Notes under the pieces: generated by a model | Database searches by the model: none | What the model saw: the letters and a program-made list of their open reading frames with translations, nothing else | What the model was told of the DNA's origin: nothing | Shown here: positions 26,691-35,575 of the stretch, in pieces | Layout: the number at the start of each line of letters is the position of its first letter | Position numbering within the stretch: position 1 is the first letter of the stretch | Assembly (NCBI RefSeq): GCF_016908495.1 | Contig: NZ_JAFBDZ010000001.1 | Coordinates: 1,488,001 to 1,552,000 of the forward strand | Length of the DNA stretch: 64,000 nt | Direction of reading: 5' to 3' | Source of the DNA: Rossellomorea pakistanensis | GTDB lineage: Bacteria > Bacillota > Bacilli > Bacillales > Bacillaceae_B | Made by a program: the position numbers and the translations under genes

Positions 26691-26720
26691 GCCTAATTCC
26701 CCATCAAAAAAAGGAGGAAT
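26682..26720 (+). terminator. Orphan terminator
   Basis: CCTAATTCC and GGAATTAGG arms with a run of T on the plus strand, but no plus-strand gene precedes it. It may belong to a lost gene or to the dispersed element. Confidence 0.6.
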
Positions 26721-26859
26721 TAGGTTTTTTCACTTTCCAAAGCCTTAACGTTACCCCATTGGTAAACTGTTTAGTAGCAACTGGTAAATTTCATGGCAAC
26801 CGCTGGTGAAAAAAAGGCAGAAGCGGTACATTCTTATGGCTGTAATCGATTATTAACAT

Positions 26860-26876
26860 GGTACGGTTCTCCGTAA
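26860..26876 (+). repeat. 17-base direct repeat, left copy
   Basis: ATGGTACGGTTCTCCGT matches 28679-28695 (ATGGTACGGTTCACCGT) at 16 of 17 positions. The two copies enclose exactly the nucleotidyltransferase and HNH genes. Confidence 0.5.
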
Positions 26877-27044
26877 CTACTTAAACTGAGGTTTTCTCAA
26901 GGCAATAAATTTCAACCATCTATCCAAGTACAGTTTTATGTCCACTAAACATAAAATTATATAGATAAAAAGCTTTATTACTGAATAATATAAGTAAATT
27001 CACTCAAGCAAAATAATCATATATTTTATTTATATAAAGATTTG

Positions 27045-27362
27045 TCATTTTAGTCTTAAATAATTTGAGTTTAATCTAATTATAAAACTTGACTCATCTT
27101 CCTCATGTTCACTTAGTATAGTTAAATCAAAGGAGAATCCATATAATTGATCAAAAATAGTGCTTATCTTATCTAAATCAATTAAAAGTCTACTAGAAAA
27201 ATCTTTGTATATTAGCAATAAATCTATATCATTTGGAGTTCTTTTCTCATTGATTATTGATCCAAACAAATACACACTTTCAAATGACTCAAACAATTCT
27301 ATATGATATATGATTTTCTGAATGACACTATCTTTTTTGTTTAATGCTATTAATGTATCCAT
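27045..27362 (-). CDS. Minimal nucleotidyltransferase (MNT)
   Basis: Small pol-beta superfamily nucleotidyltransferase of 105 residues. The core VYLFGSIINEKRTPNDIDLL has Gly34-Ser35 and the metal-binding Asp45-x-Asp47 of the family. MNT proteins are best known as antitoxins that AMPylate HEPN toxins; here a HEPN-like gene lies 560 bases downstream rather than adjacent. Its ATG lies inside the HNH gene, overlapping by 35 bases, with only a weak ribosome site, so it is probably translated by coupling to the HNH gene. Confidence 0.75.
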   Translation of the reverse strand: MDTLIALNKKDSVIQKIIYHIELFESFESVYLFGSIINEKRTPNDIDLLLIYKDFSSRLLIDLDKISTIFDQLYGFSFDLTILSEHEEDESSFIIRLNSNYLRLK

Positions 27363-28479
27363 AAAATTTATCCATTGTTAATAACGTAACTTTCATTTCT
27401 TTTGCTAGTTCGTATGCTTCTGCTGAAATACAACTCTCACCATTCCAATTATGTAAGTTTAAAACCACACATTTTTCCTCTGGAGATAGTTGTAGTAATT
27501 TAACTTTACTTAAGCAATACTCATAAATAAAAACTATCTTTACACCATTTACTGTAATTTCTTTTAGATTGTTTATATTCAAAAAATTAAAATTTAACCC
27601 TCTTGACTTTATAGCTTTTAGAGCATAATTTAAGCTTTCAAATCGAACATTCACTTTCCTAAAACAATTGTTATCATAATACATTTGTCTTAACCTAGGG
27701 GTATCGTTAAGATAAATTTTTTCAGAAGTATTGTCTTTTTTAACCTGTATATATGGATTATCGACACCTAAAACAATAAATTCAAATTCTCCCTTATTCT
27801 GCAATACTGCTATTAAACTCTCAATAGACTCTACAGATGGTATAAAATCTTCCTTTAAAGGTTCTATTCCAAACAAGGAGTTAATCTCAGCCGGAAATAA
27901 TACATGTCTTATTTTTTCTTTACTTAATCGAGTAGCTTCAAACTCATCAATATGAAGCATGAATTTTTGTACTATTGCTAAATTTGAGTAGCTTTCATGA
28001 GAATGATTTTGAATCAACTTAGCATTATGTTTTAAAATACTCCTTAGTATTCTATTGTTTGATAAAATCTTTCCCTCAGAAATATCCCATAATTCCCTTT
28101 TAGTCTCTAAATAATAGTTTTCAAAAATTGCTTGATTATGTAATAACAATGGAACTACTTCACTTTTTAAATCCTCAAATGTATCATACTCTTCACTAAA
28201 AAAACGCTCAAACTCATCCTTACGTATTTGTTTCCATTTTTTAACATTATCTACACTGAATGCACCGTTTTTATCAAAGTTTGTATGACAATTTGGACAT
28301 AAAATAATCAAATTTTCATACGAGTTGTCTTTAGTATCACAATACGGAATTATATGTGCCTTTTCCATTATGTCGCCACTTTCTTTGAACAATTCTACTT
28401 TACATTCTGGATTCATACATCTCCCCATAGATTCAGCATATATCCTTCTTTCAACGTTAGTATTTATATTTCTGCCCAT
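27328..28479 (-). CDS. HNH endonuclease domain protein
   Basis: Protein of 383 residues with an N-terminal HNH nuclease: zinc cysteines C21/C26 and C61/C64, AHIIPYC with catalytic His42, ENLIILCPNCHTNFDK with Asn56 and His65. The remaining 300 residues are not recognised; the C-terminal EAYELAKEMKVTLLTMDKF vaguely resembles the end of Mrr-like restriction domains. The start is the ATG nine bases after AAAGGAG; upstream ATGs are too close to that site. It lies between the helicase gene and the MNT gene, same strand. Likely a DNA-cutting component of a defence module; partner dependence is inference. Confidence 0.78.
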   Translation of the reverse strand: MGRNINTNVERRIYAESMGRCMNPECKVELFKESGDIMEKAHIIPYCDTKDNSYENLIILCPNCHTNFDKNGAFSVDNVKKWKQIRKDEFERFFSEEYDTFEDLKSEVVPLLLHNQAIFENYYLETKRELWDISEGKILSNNRILRSILKHNAKLIQNHSHESYSNLAIVQKFMLHIDEFEATRLSKEKIRHVLFPAEINSLFGIEPLKEDFIPSVESIESLIAVLQNKGEFEFIVLGVDNPYIQVKKDNTSEKIYLNDTPRLRQMYYDNNCFRKVNVRFESLNYALKAIKSRGLNFNFLNINNLKEITVNGVKIVFIYEYCLSKVKLLQLSPEEKCVVLNLHNWNGESCISAEAYELAKEMKVTLLTMDKFYGYINSIKQKR

Positions 28480-28678
28480 CCCTTTCATCTCCTTTAAAAT
28501 CATCACTTTAGTCCCTCTTACTATGACTGTATTAAAGAGTCACGTTACTCTAACTAACTAAGCGTTCTATACTTTCTATACTTAATAATTTCTGTAAGCT
28601 TTAAAATATTTACTAATATATAATTTAGGATTTGCATATCTACTCTTATAAACACATTCAATAAAACCTCATTTACTT

Positions 28679-28695
28679 ATGGTACGGTTCACCGT
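28679..28695 (+). repeat. 17-base direct repeat, right copy
   Basis: Second copy of the ATGGTACGGTTCWCCGT repeat, just 3' of the helicase gene. The ACGGT/ACCGT core is itself a small palindrome. Confidence 0.5.
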
Positions 28696-28708
28696 GGCAA
28701 ATAAATGA

Positions 28709-28729
28709 GACAGGAGATATTCTCCTGTC
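28709..28729. terminator. Terminator-like hairpin after the helicase gene
   Basis: GACAGGAGA and TCTCCTGTC arms with a three-base loop, 23 bases past the helicase stop. The T-rich side is on the plus strand, so its direction is uncertain. Confidence 0.5.
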
Positions 28730-28751
28730 CTATTTTTGTATTCCGGGCATA

Positions 28752-30998
28752 CTATTTGCTTCCCCAAACCTGAAGACTTTTCACCTTTCCAGAGTTGCTA
28801 ATATAGTACCTAGATGCAGCTAACACCTCTTGAATCTTATCTGGCATATAAGTCTCCTTACTTATTGACGGCTGAACAATAACAATTTTCCCAGTAATCT
28901 GTTTCTCAATACTCCTAAGTTCTTTTTTAAATTGCTCATAATCACCACGTAAAAAAATACAATGGTTAGACTTCCTTCTATCTTCAATCTTTCTTAAAAG
29001 AATAGCTTTAGTTTTAAGCCATATTATAGATTTTACTGCTTGACCTGCTACTTCATAAATATCATTTACATCACTATTATAATTAGTAGCAGACATCTTT
29101 TTTACATGAAAGAAAGTTATATCATATGAGGTCTTATTTTCGTACACTGTAATATAATCAGCTATCTCCCCTCTTGAATGATCATAGATTATATACTTGT
29201 AGGCACTATTACTGTCCAAAATTTCCCCCAACGTTGTCTGTATGGATTTTTCATGTGGATGATATCTTGGATCATTAACTTCTACTCTGATATCGGTACT
29301 GTATTCTTCAACCCAGTCGATAGGTACAATATTCTCTTTGCTGAACGCAATCGCATTCGGATCTCCTTCACTTACTTCTATACCTTGGATCATAATATCA
29401 TCCGTCGTTCTGAAAACTAAAGGGTTGTTATCTAAATACTCTGTTATAGGTATTTGTTTATGACCTTCTGAAACTAGGATTTTATTCCCGTTTGAAGTAT
29501 ATTTAGCATTTACATCACAAATTACTTCTTCATCAGCATCCCTCAAAGAAACCAGTAGGTGAATTTTATCCTTTTTTAGCGCTTTTATTTTTAATGATAA
29601 ATCTAATAAAGTACCTTGGATCTCATTATTTCCTGCTAAAAATACTGCAGGAGGATTACTGTAAGTTTTCCAAGAGAAATCTGTCATAAAGATATTTGAA
29701 GCATAAGTATGAAGTCTACTTGGTATAGGTAAATAATCATAATTTGTATTTGTCTTTACAACAAGTTTATTATTAGATATCTTCAATCCATTATAATCGC
29801 ACCATTTAATATAATCTCTTAACGAAGCGTAAGCACTACTCCACATTTTAGAACCACTACTATAGCCTATAGTAATGGCACTTTCCTCTGTTATAGCCTT
29901 GCAAAATACATGCCCTGCGGAATACAATTTTCCACTGCTAGGATCTATAGATTGACTCACATCAATACCAGCTGAAATTCTATATGATTCACCGGAATCA
30001 TTATATCTATTTTGCATACCAGAGTTAAAAATTTCGAAATCGCGTAAGTTTCCAAGCACTCTATTCATTTCATGTTTAGGAATCTTTTCATAAAAAGTAC
30101 AAAATGAGTTTACTATTCCTTCATAAACTATTTCACTTTTAACTTGTGAATAAATAAAAAGGAGGTTCGTCTCTTTTTGAAAGTGTATTAAATATAAAAG
30201 ATTCTCTACATCCTTTACATTATCTCCTATAAACCACTTTGGTGACATTGTATTTTTACCGATTGCAATAACGGTGTTATCCTTCTCATTTAAATATGGA
30301 CCATATTCAATTTTACACGCTTCGGGAAATTCTGCAGTTTTATTGAATCCTACAACTTTATAGATTTTTGCATGACAGTTTAGTCTAATACCATGCAATG
30401 ATAATCCATTTAGCCCTACTGTTTTTTTATCATTGTAATTCTGATACTCACCTATATACTCCTTGATCGACTCTTCTTCCTTAATCTTCCCTTCACTCAT
30501 ATCAATAATCATGTCTTGCCAAACGGAATCACTGGTATATAGAGCCTGATTTTCAATTATTAATTCACTATCGTTCATTGCTATAAATTTAGCTACTCCA
30601 ATATTTTTAGCATTTGTCCTTGCGAACCTGCCAATAAATTGCAAAGTGTTTGCTAAGGATTTATGTGGAGCATGAATTGCAGCAATCTTTAGATTTGGGA
30701 AATCAAATCCCTCACCTAACATATCCACACATATAATACCATCTAGTTTTCGTTCTTTTAGATCTGTTATACTCTTTTTAATTGTTGAGTTTGACATAGA
30801 GCTGTCTATTCTTTTTAGTTTTAAAGTTGTAATCTCCCTATAAAGTCTTTCCAGTTCTAGTGCATTTTTTTTTGAGTTAGTTCTAACCATTAGATAATGG
30901 TCCAAACCTTTATCTCTATCTATTAGAAGAACTTCTTCTGCTTTTTTTGCAATAAGCTTATCCCTTTCAAAAAATTCTTCAATTGGTATATACTGTAT
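28752..30998 (-). pseudogene. SF2 helicase, C-terminal three quarters (after an in-frame TAA)
   Basis: The reading frame of the upstream helicase fragment continues without any shift after the TAA at 30999-31001 and stays open for 748 codons. The first in-frame start after the break (TTG at 30905) has no good ribosome site. The segment contains helicase motifs V and VI (DMLGEGFDFPNLKIAAIHA and TLQFIGRFAR), then a long uncharacterised region, and a C-terminal part around EIADYITVYENKTSYDITF-FHVKK that could be a degenerate PD-(D/E)xK nuclease. Without readthrough this piece lacks motifs I-III and could not act as a helicase. Confidence 0.72.
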
Positions 30999-31673
30999 TT
31001 ACCCAAAAATACCATCTCTATATGCTAGTGAGAGCGGATAATTAAATACTATATCCCCTTTTATCTCTTTATTATCTAGTCTAAAGGGTGTGGCAGTGAA
31101 TAGTATCTGTTTAGCGTGTTTCATATTTACGAGTATTTGCTCCCAAGTCTTTGCTGGAACGTGATGTGCCTCGTCAATCAGAACTAAATCTATTAACTTG
31201 GTGGCGTCAGAGTTTTTTGTTAGAGATAAAGCACATGTTGGGGTAGCTATAATTACTTGTGCTTCTTGAACATCACTAATATTATCTTCTTTAAACAAAT
31301 GTTCCATCTCAAATACATTTGGTCTTTCAACCCTGTCATCAAATACACAGGCTCTAGTAAGGGTAATCAATTGGCTGTAATCCTCGGTAATCTGTCCCCT
31401 AACCATTCTGCTTGGAGTAACAACAAGAACCTTTTTCCCCCCTAATACATATGGTGCCATCATTAAAACAGAAGTTTTACCTGATCCGGTAGGCATTACT
31501 ACAATTGCAGCACTAGAATGATTAATAGTAAAATACGAGGAAATTGCATGAATTGCTCCAATTTGCGCGTTTCTTAGACCCGGTTCATTGATTGTTTCTT
31601 TAGGATAATTCATACGTTTATATCCCTCTGAAAAATAGAAATCATTCTTATTCAATTCATCAGATATTTTCAT
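30999..31673 (-). pseudogene. SF2 DEAH helicase, N-terminal quarter (ends at in-frame TAA)
   Basis: Codes for 224 residues with motif I VVMPTGSGKTSVLM (Walker A), motif II LVLIDEAHHVPA (DEAH) and motif III ILFTATPFR, followed by the start of the second RecA lobe, where the frame ends ...YRDGIFG-stop. The next codons in the same frame read IQYIPIEEFFERDK and join smoothly to the downstream piece, so the intact gene would encode about 973 residues. A single AAA- or CAA-to-TAA change, a sequencing error or readthrough would explain it. It is the first gene of the helicase-HNH-MNT set; the frame begins MKISDELNK with only a weak ribosome site (AAAAAAG). Confidence 0.72.
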
Positions 31674-31968
31674 CTTTTTTCCTCACTATACTCTAAACTA
31701 GTTTTTAAATTATCCCAATGCGTTAAATACTCTAACTTCTCTAATATAGAAATTCTTTTATACCTTTACCTTCTATTTATATTGGTATTTATTAATTATT
31801 TCCTTTAAAGCTCTAACCAAAATATTTATCACTTACTCAAAATCTCTAATTCTACATTTCTCTCATTTTAATTATACAGACAATTCGAAATAATAGATAC
31901 AACGAAGAACTAATGTTCTATAATTATATTTATAATATTTAGTTACCCTATTCAAAAGAGGTGAAGTT

Positions 31969-32703
31969 ATGGACAAGTCTTTTGAATTCCTTTTAAAAAA
32001 AATTGTTAATGAGGAATTCACCTATTTTATTGATGCTCTCACTAAAAATGTTGACGTTTTACCAAATAAGTACCTAACTATTAAGGAAGTATCAAAAATT
32101 ACAGGTATAGGAACTTATACTTTACGACAGCTAACCTATGCAAGAGCTATGCCTCACAGGAAAATTAAAGCTCGGTTACTTTTTGAAGAGAGAGAAATAA
32201 AAGAAACTATCTCAGAATACAAAAAATTTGGTTGGACTGATCCAGAAAATTGCTGGGATGTACATTTAGTACGGAATGAAATCATGCACTTTGAAAGAAA
32301 TAAGGGAGGCAATAAAATGATTGAAGACATACTGAGAGAAATAATTAGAGATGAGCTTAATAATTTCTCTAAGGATATTAAAAAGCATACAAACAAAGAA
32401 AAGACTAGCTATTATGGTAGAACCGTTTTAACAATAAAAGAAGCTGCTGCTCATTTTAGAACAAGTCCTTCGACAATATATAATCTAATTAAAGAAGATG
32501 GAATGCCCCACTTCAAAATCCAGAGTAGGTTTTATATTGTATTGGAGGAAGCTGAAGCTTACCTTTGGAGAGAAACTGCAAAATCATATGCTATTGAAGG
32601 GAATATTTATTGGCAACGAATTCTTCAAAGACTTGAATGGGAAGAGAAAGAAAGAGAAATAGCTTATGAGAAAGCTTTAAAAAGATTAGAAGAATTTAAA
32701 TAA
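31969..32703 (+). CDS. Double excisionase-type HTH protein (fused tandem duplicates)
   Basis: Protein of 244 residues with two similar halves. Each has a helical head (MDKSFEFLLKKIVNEEF; MIEDILREIIRDELNNF) followed by an excisionase/MerR-like HTH: YLTIKEVSKITGIGTYTLRQ then MPHRKIKARLLF, and VLTIKEAAAHFRTSPSTIYN then MPHFKIQSRFYI. The second half begins with its own ATG (32317) behind a strong AAGGGAGG at 32302-32309, so it was probably a separate gene whose upstream neighbour lost its stop codon. Products of either full length or 128 residues are possible. AAAAGAGGTGA precedes the first ATG. Likely a DNA-binding regulator or excisionase of the island. Confidence 0.75.
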   Translation: MDKSFEFLLKKIVNEEFTYFIDALTKNVDVLPNKYLTIKEVSKITGIGTYTLRQLTYARAMPHRKIKARLLFEEREIKETISEYKKFGWTDPENCWDVHLVRNEIMHFERNKGGNKMIEDILREIIRDELNNFSKDIKKHTNKEKTSYYGRTVLTIKEAAAHFRTSPSTIYNLIKEDGMPHFKIQSRFYIVLEEAEAYLWRETAKSYAIEGNIYWQRILQRLEWEEKEREIAYEKALKRLEEFK

Positions 32704-32731
32704 GGGTGCAAGAGTTACCTTTGCACCCTTG
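32703..32731 (+). terminator. Terminator after the HTH gene
   Basis: AGGGTGCAA and TTGCACCCT arms, nine-base loop, directly at the stop codon. The downstream T run is short (TTGT). Confidence 0.7.
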
Positions 32732-32939
32732 TACCCAATGATTACAATTCTTTGCTCTATAGCCTTTTTTTCAAAGCACCTTGTTCAACATTTATATAAA
32801 ATAGGAATATAAGTCAATTCTTCATTGTAGATGTGAAAATTAATTTATTTCACCCAATTGAATTAATAACCATTTAATAATCTAGAGAAACATCAAAATT
32901 TTTATTAGTAGCACACAATAATTGAAAGGGTGATTTCTG

Positions 32940-33116
32940 TTGAACCGGAATAAGATAATAGATATAAAGAAATAGCCACGTACAATTTCACAGAAGAAGT
33001 CAATGAATCAATTAATTGCAGCAAGAAAGAGGATTCGAGAAGAAAAAATAAATAAAATTGAAACCGAAGCAGATGAGTTACTATCACTTTTAGATGATGA
33101 TAAGGACAATAAATAA
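32940..33116 (+). pseudogene. Small basic/acidic gene interrupted by an in-frame TAG
   Basis: A TTG start with GAAAGGGTGAT upstream opens a frame NRNKIIDIKK that meets TAG at 32973-32975, then continues in the same frame as PRTISQKKSMNQLIAARKR and a Glu/Asp-rich tail to TAA. Fifty-eight sense codons in all. The second part also has its own ATG (33003) but no ribosome site. Looks like a small coiled, charged protein gene with one nonsense change. Family not recognised. The minus-strand frame over the same bases is judged a shadow. Confidence 0.45.
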
Positions 33117-33184
33117 ATACTAATTGGATTAATTTTCTCACTTCATTTTCCCATTATCAGTTCATACTGACTTGAATATAAAAC

Positions 33185-33418
33185 TCATTGTGAATTATTA
33201 ATTATCAACTTCTGAACCATTTTCATTGTCTTATCATCTTTTATATAACCATATAATCTCTCTAAAAGAATATGATTTTCAAATAGAGCTTTTCGAATAT
33301 CTGCAGTATCTTTCTCGAATTTATTGTCTGATAACTCATCTATTATTAATTTTGCAAGTAATACATTTATTTTTTCTCCCTTTAATTCATCAATTCGTTG
33401 CCACGAGACTGATCCTGT
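33185..33418 (-). pseudogene. C-terminal gene fragment of unknown family
   Basis: Seventy-seven open codons ending in TGA, with protein-like sequence (WQRIDELKGEKINVLLAK, then IRKALFENHILLERLYGYI and a Lys-rich end) but no start codon at its head. It meets the pseudogene at 33390-33726 in another frame, suggesting a deletion junction joined two genes around 33400. Confidence 0.45.
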
Positions 33419-33726
33419 TCAAACAAGATGTCCATTCCTCCCATATGTTCGATTCTTGATTATAGCTGGTAAAACCCCTATACAACCTAAAGGTTTCTCC
33501 ATACCTTTTAGAACCTAAATCACCACAAGTACGCCAATATTTAACCGGATCAATCTTTTCTTTCGATTGTACATAGAATGGAATTTCAGTCTCAAAATAC
33601 ACCTTCTCTTGCTTATCGGCAAAAGGATATGCTCTTAGCAAATTAAGACTTACCCTCATAGACAGTTTCCCAATCCTGTTGAGTAATTCCACTCGGAAGC
33701 AAAGAAAGACCTATATATGTACCCAT
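33390..33726 (-). pseudogene. Frameshifted hypothetical gene
   Basis: An ATG with TTGGAG upstream opens MGTYIGLSLLPSGITQQDW and TVYEGKS, then stops; a one-base shift near 33655 continues as LNLLRAYPFADKQEKVYF, EIPFYVQSKEKIDPVKYW and GDLGSKRYGETFRLYRG. The two parts together resemble a family of Bacillus hypothetical proteins of about 200 residues recalled with a similar MGTYI...W..VYE start, so the C-terminus is also truncated. Function unknown; not translated as one protein in this state. Confidence 0.5.
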
Positions 33727-33910
33727 ACTATCAACTCCAACAATTTATGTGATTGTCTATTTCTTAAACCACTTTTCCCACAATTCAATAAACACGAAAT
33801 TCCTTTTTATCATTACAGCATAACCGAATGCCAAAATAAGAATTGTAATAGGCTCAATGGGCTGTCGGGTAATTAGACACACTATAACTACATATTAGAA
33901 AGGCTCTTTA

Positions 33911-34123
33911 CTACTCACTCTGGTCTACTACTTTAAAATGACGACGTAAAATATCTGCTTGGACCTCTAAAATTTCGTTTTCAGCCATCTTTACACAGTC
34001 GTCAATAAGCCCTTTCTCCTGTATGTATTTTTCCATCATTAAACTATCAACCTTCGCAGCTTTTAATTCTTTTTGCAGCTGTACTACCTGCGCTTCTAAT
34101 TCTTTTATGCGTACAAATGTCAT
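33911..34123 (-). CDS. Small coiled-coil protein of the mobile-element remnant
   Basis: Seventy residues with AAAGGGGGTG before the ATG. The first half (RIKELEAQVVQLQKELKAAK) is a heptad-rich coiled coil, the second acidic/helical. It lies 13 bases downstream of the integrase remnant and so may be read from the same transcript. Such small proteins next to integrases are common in phages and conjugative elements; no function is known. Confidence 0.6.
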   Translation of the reverse strand: MTFVRIKELEAQVVQLQKELKAAKVDSLMMEKYIQEKGLIDDCVKMAENEILEVQADILRRHFKVVDQSE

Positions 34124-34136
34124 ACTTACACCCCCT

Positions 34137-34670
34137 TTATAAACTAAAATCGTCTATCGCCTGGTCTATTTCATCCTGTGATATACCTATATAGCGTTTC
34201 GTAACAGATGGCGCAGAATGATTAAAAATATCCTGCAACATTGCTACGTCCTTCATTTTCTTGTAAAAGTGATAGCCGAAAGTTTTACGCAGTGTATGGG
34301 TCCCGATCTCTTCCAGACCTACCTCTTCGGCTACTTTATTTAGAATTCTATAAGCCTGCACCCTGGTAATCGGCTTGTCACCCCCTTCCTAGAAGGGAAA
34401 AGATAATCGGTTTGTTCCATATCTGCAGCATAAAGGGCTATTTCGTTCTGCAGGGCAGTGTTATTTCTAAATCGTTTATATTTATCGGTCTTCCCTTCTT
34501 TAATTTTCATATAAGGACGTCCTTAACTTTTAATTGCAGCATATCGCTAATCCTTAGACCGCAGTTAATTCCCATGACGAAAAGAAAATAATCAGGCTTC
34601 GATCGTTCTTCTTTTCTAGAAGGTCCTTTATCTGGTGGAGAACGTTGACTTTCCAGTTAATTTCTTTTAC
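34137..34670 (-). pseudogene. Tyrosine integrase pseudogene
   Basis: Pieces of a short tyrosine recombinase in several frames: YFLFVMGINCGLRISDMLQL (catalytic Arg I), IKEGKTDKYKRFRNNTALQ, and the intact C-terminal 74 codons (34137-34361) with GTHTLRKTFGYHFYKKMKD (HxxR) and IFNHSAPSVTKRYIGIS (final His and Tyr). At least two or three frameshifts or stops separate them, so no active enzyme is made. In elements of this kind the integrase sits at one end, so this may mark a former element boundary. Confidence 0.75.
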
Positions 34671-34673
34671 GTC

Positions 34674-34799
34674 GCTTATAGAGAATTCTAATAGCGACTT
34701 TTCACTATTTAATCCGTCCTGGAAGTTATCTAATTTCGCTTGGAATTCTTTAAACGATAAGCCCTGCGGTATTTGATAAACGTATTTTGTAGCGTTATC
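34674..34799 (-). pseudogene. Possible FtsK/TcpA-like coupling-protein scrap
   Basis: Open frame running into the integrase remnant; QIPQGLSFKEFQAKLDNFQDG resembles the N-terminal substrate region of FtsK/TcpA-type conjugation ATPases. Too short for a firm call. Confidence 0.25.
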
Positions 34800-34995
34800 T
34801 TACCCGATCGCGCTAGTTATGCTTACTGGTGGGGCACTCATGTTTATGATAAACCAAAAAGATAAAGGAATTTCTCTCATACAAAATGCTTCAATTGGTT
34901 ATATCCTGGTTCAATTAATGCCCCTTATGATGAAGTTACTTGTAGGAATTGGTAATTCTGTCGGTATTGCAGCTCCGTTAGCACTTTTAATATAA
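34780..34995 (+). pseudogene. VirB2/pilin-like conjugation protein scrap
   Basis: Seventy-one open codons ending in TAA, with two hydrophobic segments (YPIALVMLTGGALMFMI and LMPLMMKLLVGIGNSVGIAA) around a short QKDKGISLIQNASIGY loop, as in the C-terminal part of VirB2/TrbC-like proteins of Gram-positive conjugative elements. The signal sequence and start are missing; the only ATG (34819) has no ribosome site. It abuts the preceding scrap, a probable deletion junction near 34800. Confidence 0.45.
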
Positions 34996-35177
34996 GCATT
35001 ATAAGCAGGGCTATCAAGGTCCTGCTTTTTGGTGTTTCGTTACAATATCCCCTGCTTACAAAGATTACCCGAGTATACTAATGAAATGTATATGATATTA
35101 ACTTGAATGTAACAAATTGTTTCTTTTGTTACATTAATAAAACGAAAAATACGTTGATATATAAGCATTAGTTACTA

Positions 35178-35192
35178 GGGGTAAAACCAGCA
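35178..35192 (+). repeat. 15-base repeat GGGGTAAAACCAGCA, copy 1
   Basis: Identical to 36339-36353; the core GTAAAACCAGC also occurs inverted at 36549-36559. Copies 1 and 2 bracket the secreted-peptide pair. The gap 34996-35575 has no gene otherwise, only this repeat and two terminator-like hairpins. Confidence 0.6.
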
Positions 35193-35307
35193 CTATTAAA
35201 CTCTCTCGACCTTGAAATTTGAACTTACCCTTTTATAATTTAATCCTTTAATCTCTTAATCACTCTTCTCTTCACACCTCAAACACCCTATCCCCAAATC
35301 AATATTT

Positions 35308-35346
35308 AAAGATACCCTCCAAATTTTAGGGAGTATCTTTATTTTA
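35308..35346. terminator. Terminator-like hairpin
   Basis: AAAGATAC and GTATCTTT arms plus an inner CCCT/AGGG pairing, then ATTTTAT. No gene directly precedes it on the plus strand. Confidence 0.6.
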
Positions 35347-35453
35347 TAAACTTGTCAAATCTGTCTTGCTAACGATATTCAAAGTAATCCAAAGAAAACA
35401 AGAGATTTCACTATTCCCTTATTCCTTTTAAAATGGAGTATTTCCCAAAGAGA

Positions 35454-35495
35454 AAATCCCTGAATTCCGTCTTTTTTGGCGAAATTCAGGGATTT
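35454..35495. terminator. Strong hairpin downstream of the small membrane protein gene
   Basis: AAATCCCTGAATT and AATTCAGGGATTT arms. It is about 80 bases past the stop of the 35576-35755 gene and probably ends that minus-strand transcript. Confidence 0.7.
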
Positions 35496-35575
35496 GGTTT
35501 AGTGGGGTCTTCCACATCAGATGTTATGTCAACTTTTAAGGTGCTTTGGTCTATACTGCTGACATGGAAATTTAT

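Noticed and set aside
32905..33141. 78-codon minus-strand frame
   Set aside because: Leu/Phe/Ser-rich shadow of the charged plus-strand frame at 32940-33116, which has a ribosome site.
33600..33700. Programmed frameshift in the 33390-33726 gene
   Set aside because: No slippery heptamer with a downstream structure at the switch point (GGTAAGTCT); surrounding genes are also decayed, so simple mutation is likelier.
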